A stretch of DNA of 64,000 bases from Halomarinibacterium sedimenti (GTDB lineage: Bacteria; Bacteroidota; Bacteroidia; Flavobacteriales; Flavobacteriaceae). The stretch is taken from NCBI RefSeq assembly GCF_019312585.1, contig NZ_JAHWDP010000003.1, positions 372,001-436,000 on the forward strand. Reading direction: 5' to 3'. The position numbers and the translations under genes were made by a program. Below the pieces are notes generated by a model. It ran no database searches. It worked only from the letters and a program-made list of their open reading frames with translations, and was not told the DNA's origin. Positions 1 to 8,704 of the stretch are shown here, piece by piece. The stretch's first letter is position 1, and every line of letters begins with the position of its first letter.

Positions 1-179
1 CTTTGTCCAGTGACTATCCTAGTGCTTTTGCATTTACCAAAATCTCCGAAACCCTCAAAAAAATGCGGGAAGTAGACCAAACGGGCGGGATAAAACCCTT
101 TGCACTGCTTGCCTTTAAAGGGCAAGTCCTAATTTTTCTCGATCAAGCCATTACCTACGAAAGCTTTTTAAAACGATAA
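1..179 (+). CDS. 3' end of an unidentified gene (partial, start left of window)
   Basis: The frame with codons beginning at base 3 is open from the left edge to a TAA at 177-179 and gives 58 residues ending in ESFLKR. The piece holds a run resembling a short beta-strand core (LLAFKGQVLIFLDQA). I do not recognise the family. It ends 3 bp before the next ATG on the same strand, so the two genes are probably co-transcribed. Confidence 0.6.
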   Translation, partial: LSSDYPSAFAFTKISETLKKMREVDQTGGIKPFALLAFKGQVLIFLDQAITYESFLKR

Positions 180-182
180 CTT

Positions 183-494
183 ATGAGTGATGTAGCCAGC
201 ATAATAAAAGATATTAAAGATATCTCCACCACCATTCTAAAAAAGGATATTACCATTGTAAAAGGATTTAGTGAACGCCAAGTAGAAGCCATTGCCAAGC
301 AAACAGTGATTATTACCGAAGGTGTTGCCAGTGGCGATATCGACGAAGAACTCAAAAAGTTCTTTTTTGATGGGCTTAAAGCTATGACAGAAAATTTTGT
401 GAATACCCTAAAAGGCATCCTCTCGGTGACCTTAGAAAAACTCTATAATGCCCTTGTGGATAAACTTTGGAGCATTGTAGGGAGTGTGGTCTAA
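183..494 (+). CDS. Uncharacterised 103-aa protein
   Basis: A small protein with no signal peptide. It is mostly predicted helix, and its C-terminus is amphipathic to hydrophobic (LEKLYNALVDKLWSIVGSVV). The ATG lies 3 bp after the preceding stop, which suggests an operon. I cannot assign a family. Its last 25 codons recur in diverged form at 1827-1901. Most differences there are synonymous or conservative (WSIVGSVV versus WGIIGGVI), which shows that this C-terminus was translated and under selection in a paralogue. Confidence 0.7.
   Translation: MSDVASIIKDIKDISTTILKKDITIVKGFSERQVEAIAKQTVIITEGVASGDIDEELKKFFFDGLKAMTENFVNTLKGILSVTLEKLYNALVDKLWSIVGSVV
420..494 (+). repeat. Gene-end repeat, copy 1 (3' end of the 103-aa gene)
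   Basis: These 75 bp, through the stop codon, match 1827-1901 at 63 of 75 positions by manual alignment, without gaps. The repeats are direct and flank the GH130-like gene. The second copy stands immediately before the Dnd island. Confidence 0.8.
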
Positions 495-563
495 GTTTGT
501 ATTCTTACTGGATTGCTGTTTAAATTGAGTATCTTTCAGCAACGATTTTAAACTGTACATGCC

Positions 564-1700
564 ATGCGCTCTCTTTTTGTTCTTATCACTGTGCTAGCTA
601 TCCTTGCTTGCAACGAAAAACAAACCCCTATAGACCCCATTCCAGAAACCCCATCCTGGGCATTTCCGTATTTTGAAAAAGTAGATAGCCTCAACCCTAT
701 TTTGAAGCCTTCTCCCGATTTGGTGTTTACCGATCCCATTACACAATCCGAAGTAAGATGGGAGGCACGCAACGTGCTCAACCCTACAGCCATTGTAAAG
801 GATGGAAAAGTATACCTCTTTTACCGTGCGCAAGATAGTTTAGGAACCTCCCGAATTGGAATGGCTACGAGTACCGACGGACTGCATTTTGAGAAAGCCC
901 CTACCCCTGTGTTCTTTCCCGATGAAGACGCCATGAAGGATTACGAATGGAACTATAAAAAAGCACTCCCCCTACCACATCCCGAAGGCGACTATTTTGA
1001 TGGTGCCGAAGATCCCCGCATCGTGGAAAGTGAAGACGGCACCTACATTATGACCTATACCTCCTACGACGGAAAAACCGCCCGTTTAAGTAGTGCCTCC
1101 TCCAAAGATTTAACCCACTGGACCAAACACGGACTCGTATTACGCGACTCTATCTATCGGGATACGTGGTCTAAGGCTGGGGCTATTGTCGCCGAGCAAC
1201 AAGGACACCGTATGGTCGCTAAAAAGATTGACGGCAAGTACTGGATGTATTTTGGAGATACCAGTTTGTTTCTCGCCACCTCCACCAACTTACAAGATTG
1301 GGAGATTGCCATCAATGACGAATCCAAACAACGCATAAGCGTATTACACCCTCGTATGGGTTATTTTGATAGCCGTTTGGTAGAACCTGGACCCTATGCC
1401 TTGTGGCGTCAAGATGGGATTGTGCTTATCTACAATGCCAGTAATGCTGCCAACTTTAACGACCCTGCCCTACCCAAGTTTACCTATGCGGCAGGGCAAG
1501 CCTTGTTCGATGCACAACAGCCTTACAAACTGCTAGACAGAACCGACTCCTATTTTATTTACCCCGATAAGCCTTATGAAAAGGTGGGCGAAGTAAATGA
1601 AGTATGCTTTGTTGAAGGACTAGTCTACTTTAACAACCAGTGGTTATTGTATTACGGCACCGCAGATTCTAAAATTGCAGTGGCGGTGTATAAGCCGTAA
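564..1700 (+). CDS. GH130-like glycosidase/phosphorylase lipoprotein
   Basis: The protein has 378 residues with a lipoprotein signal (hydrophobic stretch, then LAILAC-N), so it is probably lipid-anchored in the cell envelope. The body looks like a five-bladed beta-propeller of the GH130/GH43 type: NPTAIVKDGKVYLFYRA in blade 1, FDGAEDPRIVESEDGTYIMTYT in blade 2, YWMYFGD, and LVEPGPYALWRQDGIVLIYN later. The NP..., YRA and EDPR motifs are the GH130 pattern of mannoside phosphorylases and hydrolases, acting on beta-mannosides or related oligosaccharides. Substrate cannot be told from sequence. It stands alone between the two gene-end repeats, with no polysaccharide utilisation genes alongside. 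Base composition is clearly richer in GC than the island that follows. Confidence 0.8.
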   Translation: MRSLFVLITVLAILACNEKQTPIDPIPETPSWAFPYFEKVDSLNPILKPSPDLVFTDPITQSEVRWEARNVLNPTAIVKDGKVYLFYRAQDSLGTSRIGMATSTDGLHFEKAPTPVFFPDEDAMKDYEWNYKKALPLPHPEGDYFDGAEDPRIVESEDGTYIMTYTSYDGKTARLSSASSKDLTHWTKHGLVLRDSIYRDTWSKAGAIVAEQQGHRMVAKKIDGKYWMYFGDTSLFLATSTNLQDWEIAINDESKQRISVLHPRMGYFDSRLVEPGPYALWRQDGIVLIYNASNAANFNDPALPKFTYAAGQALFDAQQPYKLLDRTDSYFIYPDKPYEKVGEVNEVCFVEGLVYFNNQWLLYYGTADSKIAVAVYKP

Positions 1701-1817
1701 GCACAAAAATTGTTAATAACCCAGAAAAAAAGGAGTAAAACTTATAATGCTTTTTACTAAATTTGAGTATCTCCCCACAAAAAGTTAATTACTAGTATAA
1801 TATATTGTTTGACCAAA

Positions 1818-1901
1818 ATGGATTTTCTCTCGGTGACTTTAGAAAAACTCTATAATGCCCTTGTAGATAAATTATGGGGGATTATTGGAGGTGTGATTTA
1901 A
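1818..1901 (+). pseudogene. 27-codon duplicate of the 3' end of the 103-aa gene
   Basis: The open frame starts ATG-GAT-TTT-CTC and ends at TAA 1899-1901. Its residues reproduce the C-terminus of the protein at 183-494 (LSVTLEKLYNALVDKLW shared). Nothing matching the N-terminal three quarters lies upstream, so this is a gene remnant or a recombination scar. It marks the left edge of the AT-rich Dnd island. The other 1701-1979 sequence shows no further gene. Confidence 0.65.
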
Positions 1902-1994
1902 ACTATAGATGATGGGTTTAGAATTAATTCTTTTTTTTTGTAGATTTCTGTTTAATATCATTGTAAATGATTTTATTCTTTGCATTTTTGGTTT

Positions 1995-3332
1995 ATGAGT
2001 AAAAGAATCGATTACATTATTGATGAAATTATAGATCAATACACAATTAAAGATAATAATAGGCCTTGGATAATAGGCTTTAGTGGAGGAAAGGATTCGA
2101 CTGTCCTTCTCACATTAGTTTGGCAAAGTTTGCTTCGAGTAAAAAATCAGCTTGATAAAAAATATCTAAAACGAGAGATTTGGGTTGTTAGTAATGATAC
2201 TTTAGTCGAAAACCCTGTAATAACTAATTATTTAAATGGTGTTTTAGAGAAAATAAGTAATAGCGCTGTTAAGCATAATTTACCTATAAAAGTAAAAAAA
2301 ACAACTCCAAGATTAGAAGATTCATTTTGGGTTAATTTAATAGGGAAAGGATACCCTGCACCTAATAATTCATTTCGGTGGTGTACAGAAAGATTAAAGA
2401 TAAAACCAACATCAAGATTTGTAGATGATTTAATTAATAGCGAAGATAATGAACATAAGGAAGTGCTGGTTTTAATTGGTACTAGGAAAAGTGAAAGTGC
2501 ATCAAGAAATAAATCTATAACGAAACGTGAGATAAGAGGTAAAAGACTCACCAAGCATCCGCTTCAAAAAAATGTGATGGTTTATTCGCCAATCACTGAG
2601 CTTTATTTAGAAGAAATATGGTATATAATTAACAGTTATAAATCACCTTGGGGAGCAGAGAAAGATCAATTATTTAATATATATGCAAACGCTAGTGCCG
2701 ATGATTACGAATGTCCAACAATGGTTTCAAATGATGAACATAAATCTTGTGGTCAAAGTAGATTTGGATGTTGGACTTGTACCGTGGTTAAAAAAGATAA
2801 ATCAATTTCCGCACAAATTGAAAATGGACAAGAATGGTTGGTACCATTACAAGAGGTTAGAGATTGGATTTTAGAAGAAAGAAATAAACCGGAAAACAGG
2901 GAAAATTACAGGCGCAATGGACAACCTGCTATCAATGGTATGGGAGTTGTAAAATTGAAGCACAGAACTGAAATATTAGAAAAGGTTTTTGATGCCCAAA
3001 GAAAAATTAATGAAATGGGCATTGAAATTGAATTGATAAATAACCAAGAATTAATCGCTATTCAGGTTATTTGGTACAGAGACCTATACTTTGATTATAA
3101 AGTTTCTGATATATACAATAAAGTATTCAATAAACATCTAAGTATGAGACAGCATAATGAACTTATCCAAAAGGAAGAAGAATTGTTACTTTCAGCTTGC
3201 GGGCAAAATGAAAAACAGTTTTCATTAATTCAAGACCTTTTAAAATTAGAAAAATCTAAAACCATCATGATGAGGCGAAGAGGGTTATTGGAGGACATAG
3301 AAAAACGATATAAACAATACATTACTGATTAA
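1995..3332 (+). CDS. dndC: DNA phosphorothioation protein DndC (PAPS reductase/ATP pyrophosphatase family)
   Basis: The protein has 445 residues counted from ATG 1995. A TTG 15 bp upstream is in frame, but ATG-MSKRIDYI fits the family better. The PP-loop SGGKDST lies at residues 30-36, and the FRWCTERLK motif typical of PAPS-reductase-like enzymes follows. Cysteines at about 240, 252, 259 and 262 (GCWTC) are good candidates for the Fe-S cluster ligands known in DndC. DndC activates or transfers sulphur during replacement of a backbone oxygen by sulphur in DNA, together with DndD and DndE. It needs a cysteine desulphurase (DndA or a housekeeping IscS); none is encoded here. The stop overlaps the dndD start by one base (TAATG). 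Confidence 0.93.
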   Translation: MSKRIDYIIDEIIDQYTIKDNNRPWIIGFSGGKDSTVLLTLVWQSLLRVKNQLDKKYLKREIWVVSNDTLVENPVITNYLNGVLEKISNSAVKHNLPIKVKKTTPRLEDSFWVNLIGKGYPAPNNSFRWCTERLKIKPTSRFVDDLINSEDNEHKEVLVLIGTRKSESASRNKSITKREIRGKRLTKHPLQKNVMVYSPITELYLEEIWYIINSYKSPWGAEKDQLFNIYANASADDYECPTMVSNDEHKSCGQSRFGCWTCTVVKKDKSISAQIENGQEWLVPLQEVRDWILEERNKPENRENYRRNGQPAINGMGVVKLKHRTEILEKVFDAQRKINEMGIEIELINNQELIAIQVIWYRDLYFDYKVSDIYNKVFNKHLSMRQHNELIQKEEELLLSACGQNEKQFSLIQDLLKLEKSKTIMMRRRGLLEDIEKRYKQYITD

Positions 3333-5434
3333 TGACTATAAAAGAATTAGAGTTAAATAACTTTAGAATTTATAAAGGTGTTAATAAGATTAATTTATCT
3401 ACTAATGATGATGAGAACATTGTCATTATAAGTGGTAAGAATGGTTATGGTAAAACAACCTTTTTGATGTCATTGGTATGGTGTCTTTATGGAAGACAAA
3501 TGAGTGATGTAGATGAAATCTACAGTAAAGAAATTGAAAGCAACGGGAACTATAAAAAGTATATAAAAAATAGTTTAAATAGACAGGCTGAACACGAAGG
3601 TAATACAACCTTTTCCGTTTCGATTACCTTTTTGAATGTCACCACGATACCAGAAGTTACTTGTAATGAATTAAAAATCACAAGAACCTATCATACAGAA
3701 GGAAACAAGGATGAAGAATTAGAAATTCTAATTGATGGACTTTCTAGCGAATTAGCCGAAGAAGTTGGTAAAGAGATTTTTATTAGAGATTTTGTGATGC
3801 CAAAAGAAATAGCAAAGTTTTTCTTTTTTGATGCTGAAAAAATCGTTTCTCTAGCTGAAATTCATACTGCTGAACAAAGAAAAAAGCTAAGCAAAGCATA
3901 TGTTGAAGTACTTGGTATTAAACAATATCAAGATTTAAAGGATGATTTAGAGAGTTATTTAAGTAAATTAAAATCAGAATCCGCAAGTTCGAAAGAAAGA
4001 CTTAATTTAAAAAACCTCGAAGCTGAATCAATTGCCAAGCAAGAAGAAGTTAATGAGACTAATAAAGAAATAACTACGTTGAGAGATGATGCATCTGCTT
4101 TAAAGTATGATATCGATAAACTTCAAGAAAGACTTATTAAAAATGGCAGTGTTATAACTGTAGATGAATTAAATGAACTTCGTTCAAGAAAAGAAGACTT
4201 GGACAAACATGTTGATGTTTTACAGACGGAACTTAAATCTCATTTTGAAATCATACCTTTTGCTATATCAGGAAAATTGTTAGTCCAAGTTTTTGAGCAA
4301 ATCCTTGAAGAAAGAAGATTTATTAACAGGAACTTTGATATTAATAAGGTTGAGGATGTATCTACAAAAATAATTGATGAATTAATCAACTTGCCAAAGC
4401 CAAAAGACATAGTTATTAATCACAACGTTCAAGAATTCTACATAAATAGTTTTAAAGCACTTCTTGACAAACATATGGGTGGAATATCATCTGATTCAAT
4501 AGATAAGGTTGATGTTTTACATAATTATTCTGAGCCAGAAAAAGCTGAATTAGAGCAATTTATTAGTAATATAAAGTTGTCATTTAAAGAAAAATTTAGT
4601 CGAATTAATACAGATTTTATTCGTTCTAAAAATGAACTAAATAACATCAATAAAAAAATTAAGCTCGCAGAAGAAAAGTCTGAAGACGCATTAGTTAAAG
4701 AAGACAGAAAGAAAAAAGCAGAACTAGAAAAGCAACATGAAGAAACTTTAGAAAAAATAGGTGCTTTAAAACAAGATATTATTGATAGTGAGAATATTAT
4801 TATTAAACATAAGAAGGAAATTAATAGAATTACTGAGCGCCTAAAATTAGGAGAAGCTAATTTAGAGATTGGCGAAGAGGTTGAAAACACCATTCAAAAT
4901 TTAAAAAGGTTTATAATAGATTTTAAAAATGAAAAATCGAAATCACTTTCTGAAAGAATCAAAAATGGATTAGACATTCTCTTGCATAAGAAATCATTTA
5001 TTAGGGATGTAGAGGTAGAAATTATTGGTGAAGATATAGATATTCATTTGATGGATTCTAGAGGTCACGAAATAAGTAAAGACTCTTTATCTAAGGGTGA
5101 ACAGCAGATGTATGCTACAGCTTTGTTAAAAGGATTGGTGGATGAATCAAATATCAATTTTCCTGTATTTATAGATTCACCAATGCAAAAATTTGACGTT
5201 GATCATTCAAATAGTATTGTCAAACATTTTTACCCTAATGTTTCTGATCAGGTAATAATTTTCCCACTACTTAAAAAAGAAATGAGTCAAGAAGAATTTG
5301 ATATTTTACTTCCAAACATTAGTAAGACTTATCTTATTAAAAATGTAGATAATGATCAATCCAAATTTGAAGAGGTAGAAAACAAGAAAGAGTTATTTGT
5401 CACATTTGAAAAAGAATATCAAGATGCAGTTTAA
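3332..5434 (+). CDS. dndD: DNA phosphorothioation ATPase DndD (SMC/RecN-like)
   Basis: The protein has 700 residues. The N-terminal ABC-type half carries the Walker A motif GKNGYGKTT (35-43). A long charged coiled-coil region spans about residues 190-570. The C-terminal half has the signature LSKGEQQ (about 585-591) and the Walker B region VFIDSPMQKFD. This is the layout of DndD, an SMC-like ATPase thought to open or nick DNA so that sulphur can be incorporated. It is translationally coupled at both ends: a one-base overlap with dndC and an 11-bp overlap with the dndE-ATPase gene. Confidence 0.93.
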   Translation: MTIKELELNNFRIYKGVNKINLSTNDDENIVIISGKNGYGKTTFLMSLVWCLYGRQMSDVDEIYSKEIESNGNYKKYIKNSLNRQAEHEGNTTFSVSITFLNVTTIPEVTCNELKITRTYHTEGNKDEELEILIDGLSSELAEEVGKEIFIRDFVMPKEIAKFFFFDAEKIVSLAEIHTAEQRKKLSKAYVEVLGIKQYQDLKDDLESYLSKLKSESASSKERLNLKNLEAESIAKQEEVNETNKEITTLRDDASALKYDIDKLQERLIKNGSVITVDELNELRSRKEDLDKHVDVLQTELKSHFEIIPFAISGKLLVQVFEQILEERRFINRNFDINKVEDVSTKIIDELINLPKPKDIVINHNVQEFYINSFKALLDKHMGGISSDSIDKVDVLHNYSEPEKAELEQFISNIKLSFKEKFSRINTDFIRSKNELNNINKKIKLAEEKSEDALVKEDRKKKAELEKQHEETLEKIGALKQDIIDSENIIIKHKKEINRITERLKLGEANLEIGEEVENTIQNLKRFIIDFKNEKSKSLSERIKNGLDILLHKKSFIRDVEVEIIGEDIDIHLMDSRGHEISKDSLSKGEQQMYATALLKGLVDESNINFPVFIDSPMQKFDVDHSNSIVKHFYPNVSDQVIIFPLLKKEMSQEEFDILLPNISKTYLIKNVDNDQSKFEEVENKKELFVTFEKEYQDAV

Positions 5435-6962
5435 TTTAAAAACATCATCAGAACTTGTTAAAAAACTAACAAATAAAATTCAGTTAGGTGAGGAAAATCA
5501 TATTGCTCGTATTTCTTTAGCTTATTCATTGGCAAAGGGTGCTACTTATGATTCAGATATACCTACAGATTCAAAACAAAAAGAGTATAAAGACAATACT
5601 TTTTTTGGTAATTATAAAGATTATTATATCTCTTTAATCTGTCAGAAATACCAAATTCATAAAGACGACACCAATGTTAAAAAGTATTTAAAGTGGCATG
5701 TTGATAAGGGTTTAGAAATGATTGACATGTTTTTTGAAGAGAACAAAAACGTGTCTGGGATAGAGTTCTTGCTGGACCATATTGAAGTAGGCATAGATAA
5801 CATAAATGAAAACGAAGCTAGTTTTGATTTTGTTAAGAACAAAAATGTTTCGATAAAAGAAAAAGAAAGTTTTGTTGAACCAGTTAAGATTTTAATAGGT
5901 GAGCAAGAAGGAAAAGACATTTATTTTACTCCGAATAATACCTCAATATATGGAAATTGTCATATGGCTATTGCAGGTCAGTCAGGCGCAGGAAAATCTT
6001 ATTTTGCAAGAAAAGTCTTAGAAAGAATTATTGCTGAATCCAAAGGCCAAGTAAATTTCTTGTATTTAGATTTTAAAGGAATGACTGAAAGCGATAAAAC
6101 AAACAGTGATTATAAAGCCTTTTTTAAGACAACAAATGCAACACTAATTGATACCCCAAAGGATTCCTTTCCAGTCAATCCTTTATCTTTTATCAATAAT
6201 ATTAATGATAGAGATAAAATTGTTGGTATTGGTCGTTTTGTAGATATTATTGCTAAATATGCCAACTTAGGAAATGTTCAAAAGCAACATCTAAAAGACG
6301 CGACTAAACTTGCCTTTGATAATATACTAGATGGAACATACCCAACACTTCATGATATATTAGAGAATTTGTATGAAATAGCAGGAGACAAACCATCTTC
6401 ATTAACACAGATTCTTATAGGTTTGACTGAAATTGAATTATTTGATAATTCTAAATATGGGGATTTTATAAACCAAAATTACTATTTGAGTCTTTCTGGC
6501 GACCTGAGTAAAGAAGTACGATTCACGGCGACATTTTTAGTTATCTACTATTTGTACAATACGTTTATGAATATGGATAAAGTTCCTATAGAAGAGAACT
6601 ATAGTGGACTGCGTTATGTACTTTTAATAGATGAAGCGCATAACGTATTTAAAGAAAAAAAATCACAAGAAATTTTGGAAAAACTTTTGAGAGAAGTAAG
6701 GTCACAAGGTGTCTCTGTAATGTTGGTTTCTCAAGGTATTGAAGAGTTTAACCAACCAACGTTTGATTTTTCAGAAATGTGTCAATCTGCATTTTTAATG
6801 CAAATAAAAGATGGAAATAATTGGAAAGCGATAAGCAAGTTCTTAGGAGCAGGTGAAAAACAAAGAAACAAGATTAATCGCTCTATGGAATCTATTAAGC
6901 CAAGACAAGCTATTTCTAATATTAATGAGTTTGATTTTGGTGAAATTTTTAATACCAAATAA
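5424..6962 (+). CDS. DndE domain fused to a HerA/FtsK-like ATPase
   Basis: The protein has 512 residues from ATG 5424, which overlaps the dndD stop by 11 bp; an in-frame TTG at 5397 is less likely. Residues 1 to about 105 look like DndE (FNLKTSSELVKKLTNK... IARISLAYSLAKG), a small DNA-binding Dnd component usually about 110-120 aa and standing alone. After a linker, an ATPase follows with Walker A GQSGAGKS at 185-192, Walker B LLIDEAH around 403, and a sensor-like LLREVRSQGVSVMLVSQ segment. This pattern fits the HerA/DUF87/FtsK group. DndH of the classical restriction module also has a HerA-type ATPase, so the fusion could tie modification to DNA translocation. That role is inference; the domain calls are firmer. 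Confidence 0.85.
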   Translation: MQFNLKTSSELVKKLTNKIQLGEENHIARISLAYSLAKGATYDSDIPTDSKQKEYKDNTFFGNYKDYYISLICQKYQIHKDDTNVKKYLKWHVDKGLEMIDMFFEENKNVSGIEFLLDHIEVGIDNINENEASFDFVKNKNVSIKEKESFVEPVKILIGEQEGKDIYFTPNNTSIYGNCHMAIAGQSGAGKSYFARKVLERIIAESKGQVNFLYLDFKGMTESDKTNSDYKAFFKTTNATLIDTPKDSFPVNPLSFINNINDRDKIVGIGRFVDIIAKYANLGNVQKQHLKDATKLAFDNILDGTYPTLHDILENLYEIAGDKPSSLTQILIGLTEIELFDNSKYGDFINQNYYLSLSGDLSKEVRFTATFLVIYYLYNTFMNMDKVPIEENYSGLRYVLLIDEAHNVFKEKKSQEILEKLLREVRSQGVSVMLVSQGIEEFNQPTFDFSEMCQSAFLMQIKDGNNWKAISKFLGAGEKQRNKINRSMESIKPRQAISNINEFDFGEIFNTK

Positions 6963-7002
6963 CATTTTACAAGTAATTATCTGAGGTTAAAATTTAATAT
7001 TT

Positions 7003-7428
7003 ATGAAATTTTGGAATACATTTCTTTATTTTTTAATAGCGATTCTCATAATTGGAACCATAGGAATTTGGCTTCCAGCAATTTTAGATAACGTAAATGA
7101 ATCTGAAGTTGATAAATTTGGTTTATTACAAAATTGTGCTACATATTTTATCACAATTATAGTTGCTGGATGTTTAGAACTTGTTATTCATTTTCAAAAT
7201 AACGCTGAATTAAAAAATAAGTTAGGATTTACTTTTCTAATAATACTTCTTATAATAATTTCTATTGCTACAATTGTTGGCATAAGCTTTTCAATTCATT
7301 ATGAAAGTTATGAAATTTCAAAATGGATAGTTTATATTGGAGTACCAGTATCTTGGGTTTTATGGTGGATTTCAAATTGGAAAAGAAATGATATGAATCC
7401 TATGGACGCACTAGGTGGTTCTGTTTAA
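7003..7428 (+). CDS. Four-helix membrane protein inside the dnd cluster
   Basis: This 141-aa protein is not one I recognise. Four hydrophobic segments are visible: about residues 5-27, 45-65, 75-97 and 106-124. A charged tail ends in NWKRNDMNPMDALGGSV. It sits 40 bp after the DndE-ATPase gene and 13 bp before dndB on the same strand, so it is almost certainly in the same transcript. Small multi-helix membrane proteins inside defence operons are sometimes effectors that damage the membrane, but nothing in this sequence proves that. A housekeeping passenger is also possible. Confidence 0.75.
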   Translation: MKFWNTFLYFLIAILIIGTIGIWLPAILDNVNESEVDKFGLLQNCATYFITIIVAGCLELVIHFQNNAELKNKLGFTFLIILLIIISIATIVGISFSIHYESYEISKWIVYIGVPVSWVLWWISNWKRNDMNPMDALGGSV

Positions 7429-7441
7429 AATAGATTGAGTT

Positions 7442-8653
7442 ATGAGTTTCTTAAAACTAAAAGCAATAAAAATAGATCAACCTTTAGCATCATTTTACAT
7501 TACTAAAATTAAAGCTAAAGATTTGTTAGAAATATCTTTTTCAGAAGAATTACAATATATAGATGAAAGTGGTAAATTAAAAGGTAATCAAAGGAAAAAA
7601 GATGAAAAAAGGCTCAAAAGTATTGGCCGTTACATAGATTCAATTGAAATGTCATTTCCAAATTCAATCATTATAGCAGCGAATTATGATAAAAATAGAG
7701 GGCAAATTATTGATAATAAAGATAGACGGTGGAAATTGACAAAATCAAATGATGATTTTTACGAAATTGACATTCCTACTAACGAAAAGTTAGCCTCAAT
7801 TATTGACGGGCAACATCGATTAAATGCATTTGATTACGTTACAAATCAAGAGCGTAAAGAATTAGATTTGGTGTGTACAATATTTTTTGATTTATCTAGT
7901 TCCTATCAGGCTTTTTTATTTGCAACAATAAATGGAAACCAGAAAAAAGTGGACAAAAGTCTAGCATTAGAACAATTTGGATTTAATATTGATGACGAAC
8001 CTTCAAAGTCCTGGACTCCTGAAAAATTTGCAGTATACTATTGTCGGAAACTTAATTTTAAAGAGTCTCCTTTTAAGGGAAAAATTAAATTAGCACCAAA
8101 ATTCACTAATGACTTATTTGATATCAATTCTGATGATTTTATAATTTCAACCGCAACAATTGTTGACGGTATCCTAATGCTTATTTCATCGAGACCTAAA
8201 AGGGATAGAGTAGAAATGGGACAACATTCTATATTTAAAGGCAGAGGACGATATCTAATCAAGGATTTTAGAGATTCTTCGCCTTTGAGAAATTTATATT
8301 TGAATAATGAAGATGAAAAAATATATGAAATAATAAAAAGTTTCTTTGGTTCAGTAGAGATCAATTTATGGAATAATATTCAGGGTAATTCATATATAAT
8401 TAAAACTGTTGGCATCCAAGCACTTTTTGAATTTTTGAAGAAAATTTTACAATTAAATACTAATTATAGTAATATAGATTTTGATGATTATTTAAATCCT
8501 GTTTCCGGAGTAAATTTTGCAGATAATTATTTTCAAGCATCAGGTGTTGGTAAATCGAGAATTAAAAGAGTATTATTCGTTGCCAATGATTTTATGAGTA
8601 TTGATGATGTAAAAGAAAACGAGCAATCAGACATTGTTAGATTACTTTCCTAA
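7442..8653 (+). CDS. dndB: DGQHR-domain protein DndB
   Basis: The protein has 403 residues with the family-defining IDGQHRL motif at 121-127, preceded by SIEMSFPNSIIIAAN, as in DndB. DndB homologues act as transcriptional repressors of dnd operons and modulate how many sites are modified; some are reported to have ATPase or nicking activity. Here the gene is last in the operon, whereas classical dnd operons have dndB first. That order change may affect autoregulation. The stop is followed after 50 bp by a convergent gene. Confidence 0.88.
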   Translation: MSFLKLKAIKIDQPLASFYITKIKAKDLLEISFSEELQYIDESGKLKGNQRKKDEKRLKSIGRYIDSIEMSFPNSIIIAANYDKNRGQIIDNKDRRWKLTKSNDDFYEIDIPTNEKLASIIDGQHRLNAFDYVTNQERKELDLVCTIFFDLSSSYQAFLFATINGNQKKVDKSLALEQFGFNIDDEPSKSWTPEKFAVYYCRKLNFKESPFKGKIKLAPKFTNDLFDINSDDFIISTATIVDGILMLISSRPKRDRVEMGQHSIFKGRGRYLIKDFRDSSPLRNLYLNNEDEKIYEIIKSFFGSVEINLWNNIQGNSYIIKTVGIQALFEFLKKILQLNTNYSNIDFDDYLNPVSGVNFADNYFQASGVGKSRIKRVLFVANDFMSIDDVKENEQSDIVRLLS

Positions 8654-8704
8654 TTTAATGAATCAATCTACAGAATTATATTTGCCAGATACCCTGATTT
8701 GAAT

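Noticed and set aside
1980-1994. In-frame TTG start five codons upstream of dndC ATG
   Set aside because: The extra residues (LHFWF-type) do not resemble DndC N-termini; ATG 1995 gives MSKRIDYI, which fits better.
5397-5423. In-frame TTG start for the DndE-ATPase inside dndD
   Set aside because: It would enlarge the overlap to 38 bp and add residues outside the DndE pattern; ATG 5424 with an 11-bp overlap is preferred.
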